A program made the position numbers and the translations under genes. Below, in pieces: positions 45,200-55,965 of a stretch of 64,000 nt of DNA; position 1 is the first letter of the stretch; every line of letters begins with the position of its first letter. The stretch lies in assembly GCA_023213395.1 (NCBI GenBank), contig CM041465.1:182783741-182847740 (forward strand). Direction: 5' to 3'. Source of the DNA: Cycas panzhihuaensis (Eukaryota; Cycadophyta). Under the pieces are notes generated by a model. That model saw nothing but the letters and a program-made list of their open reading frames with translations. It ran no database searches and was not told the DNA's origin.

Positions 45200-45775
45200 A
45201 AGAAGAAGAAGATGATCGTTGGTATATTGACTCAGGTTACTCCACCCACATGACTCTCAGGAACATCTATTTCGTACATTAGATAAAAGCAAAAGAGGTT
45301 CAATAATATTTGGAGATGATACATCCCATGAATTAGTTGGTAGAGGTAACATAGCTCTCATGACAAATATATGAGAGTACAGATACCTCGATGATGTATT
45401 ATATGTTCTTGTCTTAAAGAAAAATCTATTATCAGTAGGGCACATGATGGGTTAGGATTATAAGGTCATCTTTAACAATGGTAAGTGTACAATCAAAGAC
45501 AAGAAGAGAAACAAGGTAATTGTTGCAAAAAGCAAAATGATAAAAGATAGGCTGTTTAAACTTGTCTTTACTCCATCAGATACCTATGCTTTTAGAACTA
45601 CAGTCAAATTGGATAATGACTTATGGCATAGGAGATTTGGACACCTCAACTATAACAGTTTTGCCCTAATGTAAAGAATGGGCATGGTTAATAGTTTGCC
45701 TAACATTGAAGTGGACAAAACTATATGTGAGGGATGCCTACTTGGTAAACAACATAGGGAAAGCTTTATATATTT
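45200..45775 (+). pseudogene. pol: E protease and pre-integrase segment
   Basis: WYIDSGYSTHMT near 45220 is the copia protease site with D-S-G intact. YVLVLKKNLLSVGHMMG follows. The pre-integrase segment reads LWHRRFGHLNYNSFALM and CEGCLLGKQHRESF with His and Cys ligands kept (45620-45770). Confidence 0.82.
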
Positions 45776-46485
45776 CAGTTATTGGGCAACTAGTCCACTT
45801 CAGCTAGTTTATATAGATATCTGTGGTCCTATGGATGTCCCCTTATTAGCAGGTACATGCTATTTCATTATATTCATTGATGACTACACTAGAAAGATAT
45901 GGGTATTCTTCCTTAAATTCAAATTAGATGTATTTCAACACTTTGTCGACTTCAAAACCTTTGTTAAGCGATAAAGTGGGCACAAACTCCTCTCTCTAAG
46001 ATCTAATAATGGGGAAGAATTTATCTCCAACAAATTTAAGGTATATTATGTACATCATAGGATTAGAAAATAGCTCACCGATCCCTACACCCCACAACAA
46101 AATAGTGTAAAAAAAAGGAAAAATCGCACCATTATCGAAATGGCAAGGTGTATGTTGAAAGATAAAAACTTGGGCCATGAATTTTGGGTAGAAGTAGTTC
46201 ATACTTTTGTTTATCTCCTCAATAGGTAATCCGCTAAAGCCCTAAGGTGGAAGACACCTAAAGAAGCTTGGACAGGCTATAAGCCAAACATACATCACTT
46301 AAGAGTCTTTGGGTGCCTAGCCTATGCACATGTTCCTGATCAAAGGAGATCTAAGTTGGATGACCATAGTATTAAGTGCATATTTCTTGGCTATAGTGAA
46401 ACTTCTAAATCACGCAAAGTCTATGATCCTAAGTTAAAGAGGGTTATATTAAGTAAAGATGTTAAATTTAGGAAGATGATTATTA
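45776..46485 (+). pseudogene. pol: E integrase core, catalytic residues mutated
   Basis: LQLVYIDICGPMDVPLLAGT holds the first catalytic Asp. YFIIFIDDYTRKIWVFFLKF follows. LRSNNGEEFISNKF has Asn where the second Asp should be (near 46005). NSVKKRKNRTI has Lys where the Glu should be (near 46115; relatives read V-V-E-R-K-N-R-T). Both are G-to-A changes. HHLRVFGCLAYAHVPDQRR and KCIFLGYSETSKSRKVYDP end the region. Confidence 0.85.
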
Positions 46486-46689
46486 TCACGATACTTAAGA
46501 AAAGAAGAAAGAGGTAATAATTAATTTTGACAAGTCCACCAAATCAAAGTATGTTCCTTCTATGTTTAACTCTAGACGAGTCATCAATGAACCAAGTAGG
46601 GAGGGAACCTCCTCTCAACCTCCACCACAAAATCTTCCGAAATGGGTTCAAAGGAATCATGATGTAGATAATATTTTTGACAACAATTG

Positions 46690-47560
46690 AAGATCCACTC
46701 ACTCACATAGGGTAAACTTTGCCCTAATGAGCAAAGTTTTAGAGTCCCATGAGCCTCAAACTTTTGATGAGGCTAATACACATGCTTCTTGGAGAAAGGC
46801 AATGGAGGACGAATATCACTCTATTGTTAAAAATGACACTTAGGAATTGGTTAACCTACCTCGCAGTAAAAGAGAAACTGACACTAAGTGGATCTATAAA
46901 ACTAAGTTTCACTTTAACAGATCAATCGATAAATACAAAGCTAGATTAATCACCAAAGATTATGCCCAAAGAGAATGGATTTATTACAATGAAATATTTG
47001 CTTCTATTACTCAAATGGAAATAGTTCGAATGATAATAAGTTTAGCAGCCCAAATGGGATGGAAAGTCTATCAAATGGACGTCAAAAGTGATTTCCCTAA
47101 TGGTTGTATTGAAGAGGATATCTATGTCTCTCAACCCCTTGGTTTTAAAATTAGAAGGGAAGAAAACAAAGTGTACAAACTTAAAAAAATACTTTACAGT
47201 TTAAAACAAACACCTAGGGTTGAGTATTCCCAAATTGACAAATACTTTAGAGATAAAGGCTTTGAAAGAGCTCAAGCAGACCTAAATCTCTACATCAAAA
47301 TCAAGGGAGATTCTATCCTAATTATGGGACTTTATGTAGATGATCTTGTCTACATTAAAAATAACTCCCATTTTTTTGTAGAACTTTAAAGAAAGCATGT
47401 GTAAGGAGTTTGAAATGATAGATTTGGGATTAATGCATTACTTCCTAAGTTTGGAAGTATGGCAAGATAAGAATGGTATCTTCATCTCCCAATGGAAATA
47501 TACCATGGATCTATTATAAAAGTTTAGGATGACTAATTGCAAATCATTAGCAACTCTAGT
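46690..47560 (+). pseudogene. pol: E reverse transcriptase
   Basis: Copia RT, best preserved in a 180-codon frame (46847-47389): KWIYKTKFHFNRSIDKYKAR, EIFASITQMEIVRMIISLAA, YQMDVKSDFPNGCIEEDIYV (relatives have A-F-L-N-G), and the active-site GLYVDDLVYI near 47330 with both Asp residues. It shifts frame near 47385 and continues with KEFEMIDLGLMHYFLSLEVW. Confidence 0.87.
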
Positions 47561-48260
47561 AGAAATAAGAATGCTACACCAATTAATCTTACACTCTATA
47601 GACAACTAATCGACAATTTGATTTACTTGACATCCACTCAATTAGACATAACACATTCAGTTAGTGTTATATCCAAATTCATGTAAGACCCAAAGACTAC
47701 TTATTAGTAAGCGACCAAAGAATTCTTTGTTATATTAAAGGCACTTCAGAATATAGTCTTTACTATACATCTTCATCAAACTTCCAGTTGACAAGCTATA
47801 GAGATACAGATTGGGCAGGTGACATCGATGATAGAAAATTAACTTTAGGTTATATATTCAATATGGGTTCGATAGCTATAACTTAGAGCACTAAGAAACA
47901 AAATACAATTTCCCTATCTACAGCCAAAGTAGAATATAAAGCAGCAGTTGTTGGTACATGTGAAATAGTGTGGTTGAGAAGACTATTGCAAGACTTTTAG
48001 TTAAAATAGAAAGGCCCTATAAGAATTTGGTGTGATAATTAGAGTACAATATAGATGGCTAAACACCTAGTTTTCCATGGCAGAACGAAATATATTAAGA
48101 TACAACATCATTTTATTTGAGAGCTAGTACAAGAAGGGGAAATTAAATTGGCATATTATAGCACCGAAGACCAAGCAACAGACATCTTTATAAAAGCATT
48201 GGGTAAAATCAAATTTCAAAAATTTAGAGACAAGTTGGGGGTTCTTCACATTGGTCACTA
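47561..48260 (+). pseudogene. pol: E RNase H
   Basis: RQLIDNLIYLTSTQLDITHS opens it near 47600. A DTDWAGDIDDRK pattern lies near 47805-47840, SLSTAKVEYKAAVV near 47910-47950 (relatives read S-T-A-E-A-E-Y), and WCDNQSTIQMAKHLVFHGRT near 48030. The last 81-codon frame (48148-48393) gives AYYSTEDQATDIFIKALG and FRDKLGVLH, the normal copia C-terminus, and then runs into the LTR. Confidence 0.82.
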
Positions 48261-48270
48261 TGAGGGAGAA
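48261..48270 (+). other. Polypurine tract of E
   Basis: TGAGGGAGAA precedes the 3' LTR start (TATTGGGATA). Confidence 0.65.
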
Positions 48271-48636
48271 TATTGGGATAATGGCCAATTAACTAATGCA
48301 AGTATGTACTTAGGGCCCCTCAATGCTACCTTGGGACTCCCTAGGTCACCTCAGGCTACCTACCATCATCAAGTAACCGCTAGCAGTTGTTAAAGAGTCA
48401 ACATAGCCACCACATGTAAGTATTCAATTAATTGTTTAATATTTTAATATTTTTTTAAATTTTAAATGTTTACTAGTAGAGGTGCTTACCACCTCCCCAA
48501 ATTGATCTATTTATAGGTGGGGAATACCTCCCTGGTATTTTTTAACACCATCAACTTATATTTTAGAAATTATTTTACACTTTGAAATGATGTATACTCC
48601 CCTATAATCCTCTTGCTCTACACCTTGAAGCCAATA
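48271..48636 (+). repeat. 3' LTR of E
   Basis: It pairs with 40661-41037. It ends ...CTTGAAGCCAATA, followed by the ATTAC target copy. Confidence 0.88.
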
Positions 48637-48711
48637 ATTACATAATAATGCCAATATTATCCATACTTGATCTACACATTTACATTAACCAACATGTAAT
48701 ATATTCCAACA
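48637..48711 (-). repeat. 5' LTR of G, right piece
   Basis: ATTACATAATAATGCCAATA through ...AATATATTCCAACA, matching 36982-37056. It completes the LTR begun at 40411. Confidence 0.85.
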
Positions 48712-49426
48712 TGGGTTTCTAATTTATAAAAGTTAGAAAGAACCTTTACATTTAGACTCTTAGACTTACCTCTTTTCTAATTAAGAGGTGTTATATATTT
48801 TTCCATAAGAATTAATGTTGCTTATACTCTTTTTTCTTGAAATTTATCTAAGTACAACCATTATGTTAGCAAAAATTTTGAGATTTCATGCTTTATATGT
48901 TTGCTTATTTCAAGTTCTAAATTACTTTTTAGTGTCTTTTGAATTCATTAGGTCATAGATGCTAGGTATGTTGAATATTTTACAAGGTGTTCAGAGATAT
49001 AGACAGTACATCCAAGCCTAATTTTTGTGGAGTATAGGGTTATGGCTCTAGTGTAGGAGTTTGGCTGGCTAGAGACCCCCCAAGTGGGAGTTTAGGAGTG
49101 GGAACCTCAAGAAATTTTTTTAGGGATATTATAGCTCATTTATAACACATGGTTTTGTATGAATTATATTGTAATATTGCTAGTTGATCTCTTATAAATT
49201 TATATATATATATATATATATACTTCTATAGAAGTACATGTAAAAATGTTTAAGATGATTGAGAGTTGGGATTTACTCTGTAATTATTTGGCAATTTCTC
49301 TTTTTAATAAAATGGTCTATTAGTAAACCTATATCTTTATATTATTCTTGTTGATGTGCTTGGACTATTTCTATTATACCTTTATAAGTTTTATTATTAC
49401 ATTGCTTCTTTGTTATATTTTCTTCA
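48712..49426 (+). repeat. Probable LTR end of copia fragment I
   Basis: AT-rich, without genes. It ends ...TTTTCTTCA just before a primer site, so at least its right part is LTR. The LTR start is not visible and could lie left of G. A (TA)n run occupies about 49199-49221. Confidence 0.45.
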
Positions 49427-49440
49427 ATTAATATCAGAGT
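49427..49440 (+). other. Primer-binding site of fragment I
   Basis: ATTAATATCAGAGT resembles ATTGGTATCAGAGC with three transitions. It is followed within 70 bp by a gag start, which supports the call. Confidence 0.6.
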
Positions 49441-50940
49441 ACAGTTTTTGGCTCTATGGTAAATCTTTTATTAAATGGGAGATCTACATGGTAAACTCTA
49501 TATGGAAAGATCATGGCAAGCACTACAGGGATGAAGATTACTTTTAGCTATGGAAGCTAAACAAGGAAGATATCCTCTTTTATAAGGATTAATGCATTGT
49601 TGTGTTAAACACAAAACCTATGGCTATATTTGATGAGGACTAAGCAATATTGGATAAGAAAGCAATGAGCTCCATTAGGTTATATCTTTATGATATGATG
49701 CTATTAAAAATTTCCTTAGAACATATGACCTAGGATCCATGGAATAAGTTAAGGGATTTATATTAGACAAAGTCTCTTATAAACAAGTCATTTCTCTAAA
49801 AAGAACCTTTATTTGATTAAGATGCGTGATGGAGATACCATTGATAATTATCTCAATGCTTTTAAGACTGTGGTAAGCCAATTATCTTTAGTTGGGATGA
49901 CTATATCTAAAGAAAATATGTGTATCACCCTTTTATATTTGCTTCTTAGTTCTTAGGATAATCTTGTGATGGTGATAAGTAATACTATTGCAAGCATCGT
50001 GGAGTTTGATAAAATTATTATTTATCTACTATTAAAAGAGATGGATCAAATATCTTCTAAAGATCATTCAAAAGAGGCATTGGTAGTGAGATATTGTTCA
50101 TTAGATTGTGACTGACAAAATCCTAAGAATGTATAATCAAAATCTATAATAAATTTTAGATTGGTAGGGAAATATCCAAAGACCTCTTGAAATGATAGAG
50201 TACTTAGCCATTTTAAAAGCTTGTGTAAAGCCAAGAAAGTTGACAAAGAAAAGTCACACAAAGTTACTTGTTCAATGGAAACAAAAACCTCTGATGAAGT
50301 CAAAGGCAATGTATATTTGACTACCTTAGGTAAGCAGTCAAATGATGAGTTATAATTGATTGACTATGGTGCCTTATTTTATATGACTCCCTAAATAGAA
50401 TGGTTCTGTTAGTATGAACATTTTGATAGAGGTGGATTCTTTCTAGAAGAAAATTACCCATATAAGATCACAGGTCCTAAAAGAGTTAAGGAGAGGTTTA
50501 TGGATAGAAGAGTTAAAACTATCCTTGATATTAATCATATCCCAACTTTAGTGATGAGCTTGTTATTTATTAGTAGATTAGATGATGTAGGAATGGAAGT
50601 GATGTTTAATAAAGAAAGTTGTAGAATGGTTCAAAATGCATTATCATTAATAAGGGAGATCTAAATTAGAACATTTTATAAGCTTTATGTAAGCACAATG
50701 TATGTTGGGTATAGCAGTTTATCTAACATAAAGAGTATCAATGATGTAAGCGGGAACCTATTATTTTAAACTATGAATAATATACTATGATATCAGAGAT
50801 TAGGCCACATCAAAGAATAATGCCTCTATGATTTATTATCCACAGTTATAGCTAAAGGTATCTCTAGAATTGATTGAAGTATTAAAGCAAAAAATTAAAA
50901 CTAAAATCATAATCCCTAAACATGTAATGAAATTTCTAGA
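49441..50940 (+). pseudogene. gag-pol: Fragment I: copia gag, protease and pre-integrase segment
   Basis: A copia gag of the UBN2 class, unlike E or H. DYFQLWKLNKEDILFYKD near 49540 and KAMSSIRLYLYDMMLLKISL near 49660 start it. A long frame reads MRDGDTIDNYLNAFKTVVSQ and LSLVGMTISKENM with ISNTIASIVEFDKIIIYLLL. Protease is IDYGALFYMTP near 50359, with D-Y-G replacing D-S-G. LDDVGMEVMFNKESCRMVQN and YQRLGHIKE end the recognisable part. The rest of pol and the 3' LTR are missing. Stops are mostly TAG and TAA. Confidence 0.78.
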
Positions 50941-52059
50941 TATATTTGGTTCACTTGCATATTTGCTAACTATTTAATTATTTGTCTATTAATTTTTTCT
51001 TGCTTTAAAAGAAAAGGAATTATGGTTTTATCTTGTAAGTTAAAGTTAATTGTAACTCTAAGAAAAGTCCCCCCCCCCCCCTCCCTTGCTTGTGCATGTT
51101 GGTTTCTTGAATGGTTGCATATTTTAGTTTGCCACCTTCTTTGGATAATTAGTAACTAATTACTTAATTTCATTCTAAATTGTACTTCAATTTGAGATCA
51201 CATTTATTTATTTATTTATTTTTGTGCTTTTGATTCATAAATTGATCTTGATTTTAGGAGGGGAGAGCTATTCTCTAAATCACATGCCATTCAGAGAATA
51301 GATGATTATCTTGCACCCTTAATTAGACTTTACGCTACCACTCTTTTCAAAGGACTATTTATTTAGGGGATGGGATCAATTTAATTCAATGAGTGGGATA
51401 GTCTTTTGTCTTGAGAGAAATTAGTTCCTAATTCTTCACTTGAACCTTATATGAGGTAGTTGGGTACAAGCGTCCTTAATTGATAAGAGTCTCTAATAGT
51501 TTGGCCACTAGATTAGGACTCATTTGGGTTATAATTGCCTTACGCTTGGTTTAACTAGTCCTCCTCTCTTAGAGTCTAGTATTTAGGATCATGACTAGTA
51601 TGTTTTTTTTATTTTTTATTTTCTTTTTGTTGCTTGTCTAATTGATCTAATCCAGTCTATTTATTTATTCACTTTTCTCTTTAGTTAGGATTTTTGACTT
51701 TTACACCTTTTTTTAACCAACATGTAAGTGCACCTATCCCTCCTTTCAGGGAGGCTATTCATAAGTTCCCTTGGATTACGTAGGGTACTTTTAAGACACT
51801 TTCCAACATGAAACATCATCAATGACCATACTAAGGATTTCCCAGACATACTTGACCTGTTTTCTTAGTACTTTTTTTTCTTTTTGCATATAGTCATTAT
51901 GTGGCTACATTTTTTGAGATTTTTAGAATTGAGCTACTTTCTCTTTAACTTTGAAATTCATTCCTTTATTTTTCTAAGATATTCTCTAATTTGTAGGCAT
52001 CATCCTATCGAAAAATTTGAGATTTTTTATAGTCAGTCAATAGATGTATCCATTTAACC
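50941..52059. other. Unassigned sequence, simple repeats only
   Basis: No coding signal. It holds a C-run at about 51069-51081, an ATTT run near 51207-51230 and T-rich stretches near 51600-51640 and 51705-51716. It could be the leader or LTR of whatever element owns the frame at 52060. Confidence 0.45.
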
Positions 52060-52833
52060 ATGGACATATAGGGCTTTCAAGTTGTAAGATATAAGGTGAA
52101 TCCTATTTAGTTAGACCTAGAATCTTATTCCTATCAGTCCATCCTAGATGCTTATTCCTTTGAAAATGATCAAGTTACTTATCCTTAGGAAGATCTTAAG
52201 CATTATATTAGCCTTTTTGCTAGTTTCAATTTATAATCACTTGAAGAACTTTGCCATTCTTTTGAAACAAGGCTAAACTATCATGGCTCTAAAATAAGGC
52301 TAACCTGCCATTACTACAAAAAGTTGAGCTAGCTTGATTAGGAGGATTTCCCTTTGCAAGCTATAGAATTAGACAGGGAAGTAAACTAAGAGAAAGTAGA
52401 TAAGATTGCAACCCCTTTTCTTAGATCCCATGACCTCGTAAGATATAACACTATTAAGGTTAGATATATTTTACATTCTTATATTCTGGAATAGGTTAAA
52501 TTCAATTATTCATTTGACTTGGGGGTGTTTACATTCATGTTATAGTAGATGACAAGGCTAATTTCTAGAGTTCTCACTTCACCCTTTAGCGTTTACCCAT
52601 TTAGGCATGTTAGGGATATTCAAGATGAATCTAATTCCCAACACCCCTAGTCATACACAGAATCCTTTCTCTACTTACCTTTCTCATACAGTTCATAGAG
52701 CCCTTCTTATAACGATGAGGATTTCAACATTTTTGAGACTCTTGAGCCTCTAATTAAGTGTTCTTTAATCTAGATCCTAAACCACTTTAAGAATTTTGTT
52801 GTGACACCTTACATCAACTCAATTAGAAAATGA
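52060..52833 (+). pseudogene. Orphan decayed ORF, 257 codons, unknown family
   Basis: From ATG at 52060 a single unshifted frame runs to TGA at 52831. It contains 13 internal stops, 11 TAG and 2 TAA and none TGA. Chance stops in AT-rich DNA would be mostly TAA with as many TGA as TAG, so this looks like a real gene decayed by CAG-to-TAG changes. Readable pieces: GFQVVRYKVNPI, SLEELCHSFETRLNYHGSKI, VDKIATPFLRSHDLVRYN, YSFDLGVFTFML, YNDEDFNIFETLEPLIKCSL. I do not recognise the family. It ends just left of K's LTR, so K may have cut it. It could be a gag, an extra retroelement ORF, or a captured host exon. Confidence 0.55.
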
Positions 52834-52850
52834 GTCATTTTGGGAGTGAT

Positions 52851-53268
52851 GTTGGAATACTTCAAATCCATGAGTTATGCTCAAGATCAACTTGGAAAAT
52901 ATTTGAGAGCTAAAAAGACCTTTATTACAATTTTAGAAGCATAAATACATCAAATTAAAAGCAAGAAAGCTTAATGATCACCAAAAAGAAATGTACTCTT
53001 GTACAATCTCAAATAATAATAAGATAGCATAAGTGTTCCTTTTACAATTGTTTGGCCTTATATAGGTAAAAACAACCACTAACTCTAACATCTTATTAGT
53101 GGCCCCATGGTCCCTTCAATCCCATTGGTGGAGGTATGTGACTGGTGCACATAAATTAATAATTTTCCTTAACCTTTTCTTCTTTAATCATGTAATTGAG
53201 GTTTAGCCTCCACCTTCTCCATGTAAATAGATGCTCTTATGTCACTAACCTTGGAATGTTATGTAATA
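52851..53268 (-). repeat. 3' LTR of K
   Basis: About 418 bp. On the minus strand it follows a GGGAGGGGTACC purine-rich tract, starts TATTACATAACATTCCAAGG and ends ...GAAGTATTCCAACA. There is no partner in the window, so the boundaries are estimates. Confidence 0.55.
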
Positions 53269-53500
53269 GGTACCCCTCCCTATGATGTTGAGTCTTTGAA
53301 GTGCTAAGGGTGTGGGCATTGTTACCCATATGGCTTCATCAGGGTCACAACCAACCCAGTACACTAAGTACTTAGAGATGGTTCTATTCCAGATATGGTA
53401 TTGGCAAGAAGCTAGAATGCCTATTGGAGGGATCATAAGGACTTCTTCTTCATGGAGGATGGGAAGGGTGTTTTTAGGGAAATCAACTTTTCTTTAGGTA
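53269..53500 (-). pseudogene. pol: K chromodomain
   Basis: The minus strand reads GILASCQYHIWNRTISKYLV, then YWVGCDPDEAIWVTMPTPLA and LQRLNIIGRG. The pattern (I-L-x-x-R...K-Y-L-V-x-W-x-G-x-x-x-D-E-A-T-W) is a retroelement chromodomain. Stop-free for about 60 codons (53245-53436). Confidence 0.8.
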
Positions 53501-54660
53501 GGATACATGAAACACATTATGAATTTTGGAATCAAGGGGGGAGATCTAGGGCATATGCGACTTCACTAATTCTTCGGAGAACTTTGTAAGGACCATAGTA
53601 GCAAGGGCTTAGCTTGTGGGATTTTTTATGGTATAGGGATTGTTGCTTATAAGGTTGGAGATAAAGAATAATCAAATCGCCCATAGCAAATACTCTCTTA
53701 GACTGATGGTGGTCAACTAATTTCTTCATTTGATTTTGAGCCATTACTAGGTTTTGCTTACGAGTATGTAAAATTTGATCTATGTCTTGTAATTTTTGTT
53801 GTGCTCTATCTATTTAGAGATTGGTATCCAACGTATGGTGTGATGGTGGGGGATATCCATAAAGGGCCACAAATGGGGTCATTCCAATAGAATATTGATG
53901 GGAGGAGTTATAATAATATTATGGTAGTGCTAACTAGGAAGTCTAATGATTTTGATGATCTAATACAAAATATCACAAGCATGTTTCTAATGTTCTATTG
54001 AGGGCCTTAGATTATCCATCAGTTTAGGGATGATATAATGAGCTCATGTTAAAAGAGGTACTAGATGCTCAGAAAAGTTCTTGATAAAATATGCTTGTGA
54101 ATTTTGGATCATGGTCATAGATAATGGTGGATGGGAAGCCATGAAGATGAAAGATAAATTAGATGTAGAGATTAGCCAATTGGGGGGCTTTGTGTGTGGT
54201 ATGGAGTAGTAAGAAGTGAGCATACTTAATCAAGCAGTCAATGATGACCTAAATTGAGTCATAGCCTATAGATAATGGTAGCTCAGTAATGAAATCCATG
54301 GTAATATCTTACCATTTGCCTTGAAGGATTATTAATGATTAAAAGAGGCTAGGTTGGGCTTTAGTCTTAATCTTATACCATTGGCATGTTTCACATTCTA
54401 AGACATACATGAGGATGGTGGACTTCATATGGGGCTAGTAAAAGTTTGATTGAATTTGACGGTATATTTGATCAAACTTAAAGTGACCATTGGGGGGGCT
54501 ATTATGGTATTCAACTAGGAAGTAGGGAATGAATGGTAACGCTAGGTGGATAAAAGTGTAATTTTGATATAGGAGGTAATTATTATGTAAAGTCTAGTAT
54601 TTATGATTTTAGACTTTATTAGTCTAGGTGGAAAAATCAACCTAGGATTCATTATCATGG
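53501..54660 (-). pseudogene. pol: K integrase
   Basis: The zinc-binding part shows EYHNSPPNGHFKFDQIYRQI and YVLECETCQWYK (about 54380-54500). The core has ITMDFITELPLSIGYD with the first Asp, IIYDHDPKFTSIFYQ with the second, and HPQTDGXSKALNRTLE where Lys replaces the Glu of Q-T-E-V-x-N-R. A 70-codon open part (53532-53744) holds FAMGDLIILYLQPYKQQSL and SPCYYGPYKVLRRISEVAYA. Confidence 0.82.
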
Positions 54661-55965
54661 ATAAAGTTGTCTAGCCAAGAGTATTGGGGAAGGGAGATCG
54701 CTTGAATGGCTAAGTCTGCTGGAAGACGAGAAAGAGCATATGCAACCACATTATCCTTACCATTTTTATAAGCAATGAAGAAGTCAAAAACTTAAAGTGT
54801 GTTAATCCACTTGGCCTATTCTTCTAACAAATCTAGTTGGTCTAGTAGGCATCGAAAGCTATAGTGGTTAGTTAGGATGGTGAACTTGGATCTAATTAGA
54901 TATTGGCACCATTTATCCACTATGTGGAGAATAGCCCACATTTCCTTTTGATATATGGAAAGGCAATACTCATGGCCTTTGAGCTTTCAACTTTCAAATG
55001 TTATGGGATGGGAATTGTATATAAGGACAACTTTAATCCCAACTCTAGAGGCATCACATTTTATTTGGAAGGGTTGTGAGAAATCAGGGGTGGTGAGGAC
55101 TAATATAGAGGATATGAGTATTTTTAGGTAGTTGAAAGAATTAGCAGTGCCAGGTGACCATTGAAATAAGTCTTTACATAGTAAGTTTGTCAAGGGAGCT
55201 ACTATAGTAGTGCAATTTTTGACAAAGCAATGATAAAATTTAATCAATCCAAGGAAATCCTATAATTGAGTGAGGTTTTTTAGTATGAGCTATTATATAA
55301 TGATAAAGATTTTATCAGGGTTGACTTAGAAACCTTTTATAGAGATGATATACCTTAGGTATTGTATTTTAGTTTTGCCATATTTACATTTAGATATTTT
55401 GGCATATAGTTGGTTTTGTTGGAGAATCTGTAGGGCAGACTCCAAATGTTGGACATGGATGGTCATGGTAGTACTATAGATGAGGATGTCATCAAAGAAG
55501 ATAAGGATAAATTTATGAAGGTAGGGAAAACATTTTGTTCATCAGGGCTTGGAAGGTAGTAGGGGCACTACATAAACCAAATGGCATGACTTAGAATTCA
55601 AAATATCCATGGTGGGTTTAGAAAGTTGTTTTATGCTTGTCCTTAAGGGTAGTAGGAATCTAATGATACCATAATTGTAAGTCAATTTTTAACAAGAACA
55701 TGGCCCCATAATTTTCATCCAACATGTCATTGATTTAGGGGTTAGAAATTTATTTTTAATAGTAAGTTTATTAAGTTCTTTATAATTGACATAGAGTAAG
55801 AAAGAACCATCTTTTTTTGGACTAGTACAATTGGTATAACATAAGGGCTCTTTATCAGTTACATGATACCCATGTCTTGCAGTTCAGTTATGATACACTC
55901 AATTTTATTTCTTTAAAAATATAGATTACGGTATGGGTGGAGGCTAACGGGATTACTAATCTAAG
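54661..55965 (-). pseudogene. pol: K reverse transcriptase and RNase H
   Basis: RT starts abruptly with VSLHPYRN, then IECIITELQDMGIM and VQKKDGSFLLYVNYKELNKL (an in-frame reading near 55780-55840). The active site FFDDILIYSTTM near 55485 keeps both Asp residues. IKFYHCFVKNCTTIVAPLTN and FQWSPGTANSFNYLK link to RNase H, where IKCDASRVGIKVVL holds the first Asp, and KWCQYLIRSKFTILTNHYSF and GKDNVVAYALSRLPADL close the domain. Confidence 0.82.

Larger units (their letters stand above)
40661..48636 (+). mobile_element. Element E: Ty1/copia element nested in G's LTR
   Basis: E is bordered by perfect ATTAC target copies (40656-40660 and 48637-48641). The uninterrupted site is seen in G's other LTR as CATTACATAATAAT. 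Two LTRs (40661-41037 and 48271-48636) differ at very roughly one site in seven by eye. Order: LTR, primer site, 3-kb leader, gag, protease, integrase, RT, RNase H, LTR. F and the sequence at 62045-64000 belong to the same family. Confidence 0.92.
36737..48711 (-). mobile_element. Element G: minus-strand Ty1/copia-type element, split by E
   Basis: LTRs at 36737-37056 and 40411-48711 (the latter interrupted by E) frame a short internal region of about 3.3 kb. On the minus strand the LTR opens TGTT(A/G)GAATATATTACAT. The outer flanks TAGGT (36732-36736) and TGGGT (48712-48716) agree at 4 of 5 bases, fitting a target duplication. The internal part holds only a shrunken pol. G has probably suffered a large internal deletion or is a non-autonomous derivative. 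Confidence 0.75.
52851..55965 (-). mobile_element. Element K: 5'-truncated minus-strand chromovirus
   Basis: On the minus strand, RT (from about 55965), RNase H, integrase, a chromodomain and one LTR (52851-53268) are present. Gag, protease and the 5' LTR are absent. The RT and chromodomain differ from A, so it is a second chromovirus lineage. Stops are frequent. Confidence 0.8.

Noticed and set aside
48148-48393. 81-residue frame as a separate gene
   Set aside because: It is the C-terminal end of E RNase H running into the 3' LTR.
49199-49221. (TA)n run as a hairpin terminator or origin
   Set aside because: Dinucleotide repeats are common in plant DNA and no supporting context is present.
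51069-51081. Poly-C run as a functional signal
   Set aside because: A simple mononucleotide run next to T-rich sequence, with nothing around it to suggest a role.
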